A DNA stretch of 38,606 bases. It comes from Paenibacillus cellulosilyticus. GTDB lineage: Bacteria; Bacillota; Bacilli; Paenibacillales; Paenibacillaceae. Positions 23,500 through 31,121 of this stretch are shown here, one piece after another; position 1 is the stretch's first letter; each line of letters opens with the position of its first letter. The notes beneath the pieces are model-generated. The model did not search any database. It was not told where the DNA came from and saw only the letters and a program-made list of their open reading frames with translations. Both the position numbers and the translations under genes were made by a program. Location of the stretch: positions 1 through 38,606 of the forward strand of contig NZ_QGTQ01000045.1 of assembly GCF_003182255.1 (NCBI RefSeq), written 5' to 3'.

Positions 23500-26400
23500 T
23501 TGAACAAGATGAAGAGTGGGTCGAGTGCGGTATTGGCTGCCATGCTGTCGGCATCGCTGCTGATAACGGGAACGGCGCAGGCTGCGGGTCTGCCGGAAGC
23601 GGGCGCGAAGCAGGTAGAACAGCAGGCTGGCACAAGCAATGCCAAAGCGATCAATTGGGCTGAAGCCGTCATGACCAAATGGGCGGGTTACGGCATTATT
23701 AAAGGTGCGGCGGATGGATCGCTGAGACCGAATGACAAGGTAACGCGGGCAGAGTTTGCTGCGATTATGAATCGTTTGTTCGGCTACTATGTGAAATCGG
23801 ACCAGTTGTTCACCGATGTGCCGAGTGGAGCTTGGTATGAGAGTGAGCTAAGCATCGCGCGTGAAGCGGGGTACTATCAGGGCTATGAAGGCAATAAAGC
23901 GAAGGCTTCGGCGAACGTAACGCGCCAGGATGCGGTTACGCTAATGGCTCGCGTGTTCCAGTTGGCGAATGCAGATGACGGTGCGGGTCAGGCATTCACA
24001 GATGCGGAAGCTATTCGATCCTACGCTCAAGATGCGATCGCGGCGATGAGCGGCGTTATTCAAGGGTATGGTGATGGTTCGTTCCGCCCAAACGGGGAGA
24101 TCACGCGCGCGGAATTGATGACGGTTATCGATCGTCTCGTGGCTTCCTTTTATTATAAGGAGGGAACGTTCGTAGGCGGGGAGATCAAGGGCAATGCCGT
24201 TATTAACCATACGGGTGTGACGCTGAAGGATGCGGCGGTCGCGGGCAATCTGTATCTGGCACCTGGTCTTGCAGACGGCGAAGCGACGATCGATAACGTA
24301 TCGGTTACTGGCAAGACGTTCGCTGCCGGAGGCGGCGATCACTCCATTCATGTGAACAGCAGCAAGCTCGGACAGCTGATTGTGGATCGAGCGGAAGGCA
24401 GTGTTCGTATCGTTGTCGCGAGCGGCTCCTCTGTCGGTGAGGTGATGTTTAACTCCGCTGGGCATTTGGTCTTGGAGGACGGCTCCTCTGTTGAGGCGAT
24501 TACGGTAAGTACCGAAGCTAATGGTTCTGAGCTGGACGTGGAAGATCTTGATGGCGAGGTTGAGCTTACGCTTCAAGGTGGAAGCATCGTCATTAATGGC
24601 GAGACGATTGCGAAGAGCGGTACATACACGTGGAAGGATGGCAAGCTGCAGTCCAGTGTCTCGGAAAGCGAGAATGGCGATAATGGCAGCGCAAGCGGAA
24701 CGGGCGGCATTATTGTAGGCGGCGCTGGCTCTACTGCACCGACGGTTAATCTTGTTGACGATCAGGCATCGGCAGAGACGAAGTCGCTGTTCGCTTATTT
24801 GCAAGGAACGCGAGGCAAGGAGGTGTTGTTCGGCCATCAGCATGATACGGACGTATCGTTTGCGGGCAAGGACGGCGACGACAATGTAATCTCCGACGTG
24901 AAGAACGGCGTTGGCGATTATCCGGCTGTGTTCGGCTGGGATACGCTTAGTCTGGAAGGACGGGAGAATCCGCCGGGCGTGGCTGGCGATTATGAAGCGA
25001 GCCGACTGGGCCTTACGGCTGCGATGAAGCATGCGCATGAGCTGGGCGGTATCGTGACGCTAAGCACGCACCCATACAACTTCGTAACCGGGGGCAGCTT
25101 CAACGATACGAGCAATACGGCAGGGGCGACGAAGTCGGTCGTGACGCGCATTTTGCCAGGCGGCGATAAGAACGATGCATTCAATGCCTATCTGGATCGC
25201 ATTGCGGATTTCGCAAGTGGGCTGAAGGATGATAACGGCAAGCTGATTCCGGTGTTGTTCCGTCCGTTCCATGAGCAGAACGGCAGTTGGTTCTGGTGGG
25301 GAGCGGCAACGACGACGAAGGCCGAGTATGCGGAGCTGTATCGCTACACGGTTGAATATTTGCGCGACGTGAAGCATGTGCGCAACTTCCTGTACGTGTA
25401 TTCGCCGAACGGCTCGTTCAATGGCAGCGAGACCGAGTATTTGACGACCTATCCGGGCGATGATTATGTCGATATTCTCGGGATGGACCAGTATGACAAC
25501 CGCGACAACGCGGGCAGTGAATCATTCCTAAGCGGATTGGTAAAGGATCTGAAGATGATCAGCCAGGTTGCGGATCGCAAGGGCAAGATTGCGACGTTGT
25601 CGGAGTACGGCTACAGCGCGCAAGGGATGAAGGTAACGGGCAACAACGAGACGCAGTGGTTCACGAAGGTGATGGATGCGATCAAGAATGATCCCGATGC
25701 CAAGCGGATTGCGTACATGCTCACGTGGGCGAACTTTGATGATAATACGAATTTGTTCGTTCCTTACAAGAATGTCGCAGGCATAGGCGATCATGAGCTG
25801 CTAGAAGATTTCATTCATTTCTATGAGGACCCTTATACCGCATTCGCAGGTGAAATTCGCGGCGATAACGTGTACGGTCAGAAGCTGAATGCGGCGGTGG
25901 AGCAGCCGTTCCTTCATATTGTATCGCCTACTAATGTAGGTACGGCAAGTGAAGCGACGACGGTCATTCGGGCCAAAGTGAATGATGCATCGCCAACGAA
26001 GGTCACGTACAGCATCGGAACGAGCGGCGAAGAGAAGACGATGTCGCTGGATAGCAGCGGCTACTACGCAGGTGACTGGAAGCCGAGTGCGGAGCTGAAC
26101 GGCAAGTCGGCATTGATTACGGTCCATGCTTATTTGCCCAATGGCAAGAAGCTGGAGCAGCAAATTTCGGTGTTCGTGAAGGTGCCAGAGCTTGCGCTGC
26201 GTACGTTCACCTTCGATACGCCGGAGGAAACGCAGGCGACGGTTAGTGATTTTGGCCATTGGCCGGACAGTATTGCAATGAGCTTGGGTCATACGCTCGT
26301 TGGCAATGACGGCAAGCTCGCAATTAACGTGGCAAGCGGCCTGTCGGCTGCTGATACATGGCAGGAATTGAAGCTGAAGCTGACGGATGCAGCGCTGGAT

Positions 26401-28323
26401 GGCGTGAGCTTGGCGCAGGTGCAGCGCTTGAAGCTGTCGGCGCTTATTCCAGTATCTGCAGGTAGCGCTGGCGCTTCGATGCAAGCGATCGCGATGTATC
26501 AGGATGCATGGGACGTCAAGTATGGCGAGAATGCAACGAAGCAGACGCTGGCAGATCTGCCGCAGGTTAAGGTAGATGGTGTCGACTACTACCAATACAA
26601 TGCTGTTATTGAGCTCGGTAACGCAAGTGCAGCTTCTATTGCGCCAGGACTTATTGTCTCGCTCGTAGGCAGTGGCCTGTCGTCGACTGAGCCGATCTCG
26701 ATTCTTGTTGACGACCTCGGTCTCTATAACGCGTATACGGCACCGGTGCTGGATACGAGCCTTGTCGATGATTTCGAAGGCTACGGCGGTTCGACGGATG
26801 CACTCGCTGCGAAATATTCGAAGGTCGTATCGGGTGGTACGTTCAGCGTTGCGCTGGATAGCAGCAGCAAATCAGGCGGGGATTACGGCATGAAGCTGCA
26901 GTATACGTTTGATCCGAATGCGATGGGCTATGTCGGCGTGAATAGAAGCTTGGGCACGTTCGATTGGTCGAGCAATAACGCATTGAAGCTGTGGGTGAAG
27001 ACAGGTGAAGCTGGGGAGTACGCGGAAGAAGGCAAGCCGCTTAAGCTCGTTGTACAGGTTGTCATGAACGGCACGTATTATGAGGTATATCCAACGCTTG
27101 CGGCGTCGAGTGAATATCCTCTTGTTATTCCATTCAGCGACTTCAAGGTTGCGCCATGGAGCTCGGGTGGTCCTGTTACGAAAGAAGCGCTGCAATCGGT
27201 CACGAACTTCAATCTATATGTGAATGCGATGGACAATGACAGCCACAGCGGAGAGTTGGTTGTCGATGAGATTCGTGCGGTTCATCAGGATGGCCTTCCA
27301 GAGCTGGGTGAACATAATGAGCAGCCAGGAACGCCAGCGGGTGTGCTGTATCAATTCCAATCCGCGGTTGATCTGACAGGCTGGAAGCTGGAGAACAACA
27401 ACGCCAATGCTTCCGCTATTGGCTATGATGCTGGGGAAGGCGCGCTCTCGGTCGATTTCCCGCTGGGCAATGGTGGTACGCCTTCTTCGGCGCAAGCGTT
27501 CGAGCTTGTCACCTATCCGACAGGGCTTGATCTGTCCAAGCTCGATACGATGACGGCTAATGTGAAGCTGAGCCAAGGGACTGCTAAGGCTCGTCTATTC
27601 CTGAAGAGCGGCAGTGGATGGACTTGGGCGGATAGCGGAACGGCGGTCACTATTGATTCGAACGGCTATACGGCGCTGACGATTTCGCTGCAGGATGCAT
27701 TGGCGAGCAATGCTAACGTGAAGCTGGACGACATCAAGCTCATCGGCATTAAGGTCGAGGAGATTGGCGATGGTACGGAAACGGCGAAGCTGCTGCTGAA
27801 GGATCTTGCCTTGGCAGCGGCGCTGCCGGAGGTGTCATTCGGATTCGATTCAGATACGCAGGGCTGGACGGGGAACGCTGCGAGCAATCTGACGGTTACA
27901 CAGGATGTGTATACCGACAATGGACAAGATTATGGTGTGCTGAAGACGGCTGTCACATGGCCGGAGGGCAGTCCATACTTGGCGATAAGCAAGGCAGACA
28001 GCCTCGATCTGAGCAGCTTCAAAGGGCTGACCGCAAAGGTGAAGATCGATTCGACAGTTGCTGGCGTACAAGCGAAGTTATTCATCCAGCTGCGTAACTG
28101 GGTCGTATGGATCGATTCTGGCGCGTTGTCGGCAGACGGTGATGGTTTCGTCACGTTCAGGATCGATTTCTCGAACATGAGCCCGTGGGTGCCGGATGGA
28201 GCAGAGCCATTCACGGTTGACGACCTGAAGTCGGTCAACGCAATCGGCATTCAGATCGTAACCCCAAGCGGCGAAGCAGGTACGGCAAATGTGTACGTCG
28301 ATGAAGTGAAGGCATATCGGTAA
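23500..28323 (+). CDS. SLH-anchored multidomain GH26 beta-mannanase, 1607 residues
   Basis: The TTG start has GGAG 11 bases upstream. A signal peptide ends near residue 28. Three SLH domains follow (about 48-97, 100-156, 163-218; GSLRPNDKVTRAEFAAIMN and GSFRPNGEITRAELMTVI are typical) for non-covalent anchoring to the secondary wall polymer. Residues 225-385 are a repetitive beta-rich segment with a Ser/Gly linker. The GH26 catalytic domain spans about 413-785: acid/base Glu592 in FRPFHEQNGSWFWWG and nucleophile Glu702 in TLSEYGYS. An Ig-like domain follows (about 803-895), then a CBM27-like module (about 898-1085), a CBM11/CIA30-like module (about 1090-1262), and two related galactose-binding-like modules of mannanase type (about 1283-1440 and 1447-1607). 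It should hydrolyse beta-mannan at the cell surface and feed the importer upstream. Confidence 0.9.
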   Translation: MNKMKSGSSAVLAAMLSASLLITGTAQAAGLPEAGAKQVEQQAGTSNAKAINWAEAVMTKWAGYGIIKGAADGSLRPNDKVTRAEFAAIMNRLFGYYVKSDQLFTDVPSGAWYESELSIAREAGYYQGYEGNKAKASANVTRQDAVTLMARVFQLANADDGAGQAFTDAEAIRSYAQDAIAAMSGVIQGYGDGSFRPNGEITRAELMTVIDRLVASFYYKEGTFVGGEIKGNAVINHTGVTLKDAAVAGNLYLAPGLADGEATIDNVSVTGKTFAAGGGDHSIHVNSSKLGQLIVDRAEGSVRIVVASGSSVGEVMFNSAGHLVLEDGSSVEAITVSTEANGSELDVEDLDGEVELTLQGGSIVINGETIAKSGTYTWKDGKLQSSVSESENGDNGSASGTGGIIVGGAGSTAPTVNLVDDQASAETKSLFAYLQGTRGKEVLFGHQHDTDVSFAGKDGDDNVISDVKNGVGDYPAVFGWDTLSLEGRENPPGVAGDYEASRLGLTAAMKHAHELGGIVTLSTHPYNFVTGGSFNDTSNTAGATKSVVTRILPGGDKNDAFNAYLDRIADFASGLKDDNGKLIPVLFRPFHEQNGSWFWWGAATTTKAEYAELYRYTVEYLRDVKHVRNFLYVYSPNGSFNGSETEYLTTYPGDDYVDILGMDQYDNRDNAGSESFLSGLVKDLKMISQVADRKGKIATLSEYGYSAQGMKVTGNNETQWFTKVMDAIKNDPDAKRIAYMLTWANFDDNTNLFVPYKNVAGIGDHELLEDFIHFYEDPYTAFAGEIRGDNVYGQKLNAAVEQPFLHIVSPTNVGTASEATTVIRAKVNDASPTKVTYSIGTSGEEKTMSLDSSGYYAGDWKPSAELNGKSALITVHAYLPNGKKLEQQISVFVKVPELALRTFTFDTPEETQATVSDFGHWPDSIAMSLGHTLVGNDGKLAINVASGLSAADTWQELKLKLTDAALDGVSLAQVQRLKLSALIPVSAGSAGASMQAIAMYQDAWDVKYGENATKQTLADLPQVKVDGVDYYQYNAVIELGNASAASIAPGLIVSLVGSGLSSTEPISILVDDLGLYNAYTAPVLDTSLVDDFEGYGGSTDALAAKYSKVVSGGTFSVALDSSSKSGGDYGMKLQYTFDPNAMGYVGVNRSLGTFDWSSNNALKLWVKTGEAGEYAEEGKPLKLVVQVVMNGTYYEVYPTLAASSEYPLVIPFSDFKVAPWSSGGPVTKEALQSVTNFNLYVNAMDNDSHSGELVVDEIRAVHQDGLPELGEHNEQPGTPAGVLYQFQSAVDLTGWKLENNNANASAIGYDAGEGALSVDFPLGNGGTPSSAQAFELVTYPTGLDLSKLDTMTANVKLSQGTAKARLFLKSGSGWTWADSGTAVTIDSNGYTALTISLQDALASNANVKLDDIKLIGIKVEEIGDGTETAKLLLKDLALAAALPEVSFGFDSDTQGWTGNAASNLTVTQDVYTDNGQDYGVLKTAVTWPEGSPYLAISKADSLDLSSFKGLTAKVKIDSTVAGVQAKLFIQLRNWVVWIDSGALSADGDGFVTFRIDFSNMSPWVPDGAEPFTVDDLKSVNAIGIQIVTPSGEAGTANVYVDEVKAYR

Positions 28324-28336
28324 GGTGAAGTGATCA

Positions 28337-28379
28337 AGGACCTCGGCTTCCACGTGAGTGGGAGCGAGGTCTTTTTTTT
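28337..28379 (+). terminator. Terminator of the mannanase gene
   Basis: GACCTCG-G-CTTCC pairs with GGGAG-CGAGGTC, followed by eight T. Confidence 0.85.
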
Positions 28380-28388
28380 GCTGCGGAG

Positions 28389-28736
28389 CCCCGTGGGAAC
28401 CGTTGGGATCGACATCCTACCACAAGCCGTGGTAACCGTAAGAGGTTCGCCGTCCATTCGCAAGCCCATGGTAACCGTTAGGATTCGCCCTCCAACCGCA
28501 AGCTGCTTTGAACAGTAGCTACGCTATGTATGTGCTGGGAGTTGGAGTGGGTTGGCGTCAGCGTTACGTCTAACGGTTGCCACATCGGCTATGATGGTGT
28601 AAATGCGGTACTTGGCGCGCTAACGGCTGCGAGAGAGTTTATTCGTGCAAAAGTGGTGTGTTTGTGCTCAAAACCATGCCAATAAGAATCACGGCAACCG
28701 TTAGTTGTTGGAAACGAGCGATTGGAGCGCAATAAG
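28389..28736 (+). repeat. Long intergenic tandem repeat, unit A (348 bp)
   Basis: The unit begins with three sub-repeats of about 38 bp of the form CCCCGTGGNAACCGTTAGG plus GGTTCGCCATCC-like plus a final GCAAG. A roughly 240-bp segment follows, containing TAACGGTTGCC (28571-28581) and its exact reverse complement GGCAACCGTTA (28693-28703), 133 bp end to end. Units B and C follow head to tail. No credible coding frame exists in the stretch from 28380 to 29414. Confidence 0.85.
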
Positions 28737-29073
28737 CCCCGTGACAACCGTTAGGATTCGTCATCCTACGCAAGCTCCATGGCGACCATTGGAGGTTCGT
28801 CCTTCTATGGCAAGCCATGGCAACCATAAGAGATTGCCAACTATACACAAGCTGCTGCTTCGAGCAGCAGCGATGCACATGTTGGTAGTTTGCGTTGGCG
28901 TCAGCGTCTAACGGTTGTCATAGCGGCTATTAGGTTGAAAATACGGTGTTTGGAGTGCTGATGGTTGTCAGAGAGCCTATTCGGGCAAAAGTGGTGCGTT
29001 TTGCGCATAATCGAGCCAGTAAGCATCACGACAACCGTTAGCGGTTGGAAACGAGCTATCCGAGCGGAATAAG
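28737..29073 (+). repeat. Long intergenic tandem repeat, unit B (337 bp)
   Basis: Same order as unit A: three sub-repeats, then a segment bounded by TAACGGTTGTC (28909-28919) and GACAACCGTTA (29030-29040), 132 bp end to end. The single C-to-T change relative to unit A in the left arm is matched by G-to-A in the right arm, so pairing is kept. Confidence 0.85.
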
Positions 29074-29250
29074 CCCCGTGGCAACCGTAGGGCTCGTCAT
29101 CCTACGGCAAGCCCCGTGAGCAACCGTTAGGGCTCGCCATCCTGCGGCAAGTCCCGCGGCAACCGTAAGAGGTTCGCCCTCCAATCACACAAGCTGCTTC
29201 AAATAGTAGTGATGTACGTGCTGAGAGTTGAGTCAGCGTCCAACAGGTGG
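29074..29250 (+). repeat. Long intergenic tandem repeat, partial unit C
   Basis: Three sub-repeats and the start of the long segment (GTGCTGAGAGTTGAGTCAGC); it breaks off before the inverted repeat. The first sub-repeat can form the perfect hairpin CCGTAGG / CCTACGG (around 29083-29106). Confidence 0.8.
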
Positions 29251-29294
29251 ACAAATCCAAAGTAATCAATTCTACATCAGATTACCGCAGGATA

Positions 29295-29325
29295 TGCAAA
29301 GTTTCACACAAAAATTGCGAAGTTT
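29295..29325 (+). promoter_or_regulatory. 21-bp-period direct repeat upstream of the isomerase gene
   Basis: TGCAAAGTTT (29295-29304) and TGCGAAGTTT (29316-29325) are in direct orientation exactly two helical turns apart, about 90 bp before the start codon. This is the layout of AraC/XylS-family activator sites. No AraC gene is in the window. Confidence 0.45.
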
Positions 29326-29414
29326 ATGCATTTATTTAATGTTACATTTAGTTTAAACAATCAGCAAAGATAGAAGTGAAAGGTTACAAAAAGTTAATCG
29401 GGAGGAGCTATTCT

Positions 29415-30176
29415 ATGATTAAAAGATTAGGCGCACAGCTGTATACCGTTCGCGATTATGTCAAGACTCCTGAGGAGTTCGATGTCACGATCCGACGGAT
29501 AAAGGAGATGGGCTACACTACCGTTCAGGCTTCTGCTCTGTGGCATTTGCCTGTAGATGAAGTAGCTTCCATTGTACATTCTCACGGCCTAAGCATTGTG
29601 CTTACCCATATGGGATACGATCGGTTTACGAATGATCTGGACGCATTGATCAAGGATCACCATACTCTGGGGTGCAAGCTTGCGGGTTTGGGAGGTTTGC
29701 CGAAACAATTCTGGAGCGAAGAAGGTTATAAAGCTTTTGCGAAGCAATTCCGTGAAATTGCTGACGAGCTTGACCAGAACGGACTCAAGTTTAGTTACCA
29801 TAACCACAATTTTGAATTCGAGCGATTCCAAGGGAAGACAGGCATGGAGATCCTTATGGAGAATACGAATCCGGAGACGTTTCTGTTCACGCTGGATACG
29901 TATTGGGTTCAGGCTGGCGGCGGCAATCCGGCCGCATGGATCCGCAAGTTGAACGGGCGGATTGAAGCCATCCATTTTAAAGATATGACGATCATTGACG
30001 CCGAGCCTGTGATGGCTGAGGTAATGGAGGGAAATCTGGAGTGGACGGATATTCTTCATGCCTGTGAGGAGGCAGGAGTCGAATGGTATCTTATCGAGCG
30101 GGATGCGGGGCCATGCGAGGCCTTCGAGAGCCTGCGTATCAGCTACAGCAATCTGAGCAAAGTTGGGTTCGCTTGA
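29415..30176 (+). CDS. Sugar phosphate isomerase/epimerase (xylose-isomerase-like TIM barrel)
   Basis: 253 residues from ATG 29415, with GGGAGGAG about eight bases upstream; the frame is open a little further upstream without a ribosome site. The family pattern of the AP-endonuclease-2/xylose-isomerase-like barrel is visible: GAQLYTVRDY at the start, FSYHNHNFEF near residue 130 with metal-ligand candidates, LDTYWVQAGG with Asp, IEAIHFKDM with His, and a final WYLIERDAG with Glu/Asp. The substrate is not identifiable from sequence. It stands alone between the repeat array and a terminator. A link to mannan sugars is possible from position only. Confidence 0.8.
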   Translation: MIKRLGAQLYTVRDYVKTPEEFDVTIRRIKEMGYTTVQASALWHLPVDEVASIVHSHGLSIVLTHMGYDRFTNDLDALIKDHHTLGCKLAGLGGLPKQFWSEEGYKAFAKQFREIADELDQNGLKFSYHNHNFEFERFQGKTGMEILMENTNPETFLFTLDTYWVQAGGGNPAAWIRKLNGRIEAIHFKDMTIIDAEPVMAEVMEGNLEWTDILHACEEAGVEWYLIERDAGPCEAFESLRISYSNLSKVGFA

Positions 30177-30248
30177 GTTCCTCTAGGCGGGGATTCTCTT
30201 GTGTCGTGGATGAAGCAAAGTTATATCGGTAATGGATCGTTCGAAGAG

Positions 30249-30290
30249 GGTCTTCGGCTCCCGCAGATGTGGGAGTTGAAGGTTTTTTTT
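30249..30290 (+). terminator. Terminator of the isomerase gene
   Basis: CTTC-GG-CTCCC pairs with GGGAG-TT-GAAG around an 8-base loop, followed by GG and eight T. Confidence 0.75.
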
Positions 30291-30356
30291 TATGGGGAGG
30301 ATTTCGAGAAGTGAGATATAGCGTGCCTGAGCACAGATAAAGCATAGCCATTGGAG

Positions 30357-30401
30357 TAGCCCTTTCGGGTCATTCTAGCGCTAAATGCACCTCCATATAA
30401 T
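30357..30401 (+). promoter_or_regulatory. Shared regulatory motif, site 1, with -10 box
   Basis: TAGCCCTTTCGGGTCATT (30357-30374), then 21 bp, then TATAAT (30396-30401). The same arrangement recurs at three other promoters of this region. There is no -35 hexamer, so the motif probably binds an activator centred near -43. The regulated gene starts at 30458. Confidence 0.6.
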
Positions 30402-30457
30402 CTGAACTAGCATACGAGCGTAGCTAGCATAAATGCATCAATAAGGAGGGTAATAGG

Positions 30458-31060
30458 ATGAAGGCAAGCTGGCGAAGAATTGCTGGAAGCACAATTGCGT
30501 TAATGGTGCTGCTGCCCGCGCTTCCTGCGGCTGCGCATGATCATGGACAGGTGGCGGCAGACGGAACGGGGTTGTCGACGCTTACGATTAATACGGCTAT
30601 CGGTTCGATCGTATTTGTCCTGCTGGCAATTACGGCTTATCTGTTACATGCCCGATCATTGGATAAACAGCTAAGTCCAATGGCGGGCATGATGGCGTCA
30701 ATGACGGTTGCGATGGCCGCAAGTCTTACCATTGGAACAACAGCGGGCATTCTGCTGTCCCAGATGTTCATCTCGACGGTGATAAGCGTTGTCTTCGGAA
30801 TGGCGGTTGGATACCTGGCCGGCCAAGGCAGCAGTATGCTGGCGGCAATGGACGGCATGCTATCCGGCCTTATGGGCGGCATGATGGGGGCGATGCTAGG
30901 CGTGATGGTTGTTGGGGAGTATCCGACATTATCCATTCTGTTTATGGACCTGGTTTTTGTCGGCTGCATGAGTGCGCTGTATCGTTTCTTGGAGCTGCAC
31001 TCTGCCCGGCGTGAACATGAAGCTGAAACTGAACACTCGATACATCCCTCTTCTCTCTAG
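30458..31060 (+). CDS. Met-rich integral membrane protein of unknown function
   Basis: 200 residues. The N-terminal signal-like helix ends at about residue 27 (PALPAAAHDHG), leaving a His-containing mature N-terminus. About five transmembrane helices follow (roughly 42-63, 74-98, 102-123, 127-150, 155-176). They are unusually rich in Met, Gly and Ala, for example MAGMMASMTVAMAAS and GLMGGMMGAMLGVMV. The tail is charged, with several His and Glu. I do not recognise a family. AAGGAGG precedes the ATG. Its promoter shares the 18-bp motif with the nos-like operon, and Met/His richness would suit copper handling, which is inference only. Confidence 0.7.
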   Translation: MKASWRRIAGSTIALMVLLPALPAAAHDHGQVAADGTGLSTLTINTAIGSIVFVLLAITAYLLHARSLDKQLSPMAGMMASMTVAMAASLTIGTTAGILLSQMFISTVISVVFGMAVGYLAGQGSSMLAAMDGMLSGLMGGMMGAMLGVMVVGEYPTLSILFMDLVFVGCMSALYRFLELHSARREHEAETEHSIHPSSL

Positions 31061-31062
31061 AA

Positions 31063-31107
31063 CAAGAAGGCCTGTGCAACTGTAATGCTGCATAGGCCTT
31101 CTTGCTG
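31063..31107. terminator. Bidirectional terminator
   Basis: CAAGAAGGCCT pairs with AGGCCTTCTTG, extended inside by TGCA/TGC pairs. It lies between the convergent membrane protein and PepSY genes. Confidence 0.8.
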
Positions 31108-31121
31108 TTTATTGCGTTTAT

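Noticed and set aside
23941-25038. Minus-strand frame of 365 codons
   Set aside because: Antisense to the SLH/GH26 gene, without a ribosome site or recognisable motif.
25801-26595. Minus-strand frame of 264 codons
   Set aside because: Antisense to the mannanase gene; its composition (many Arg, Leu, His) is typical of a shadow frame.
28389-29250. CRISPR-like array because of regularly spaced 38-bp repeats
   Set aside because: The sub-repeats are contiguous, diverged and lack unique spacers of constant length; there are no cas genes in the window.
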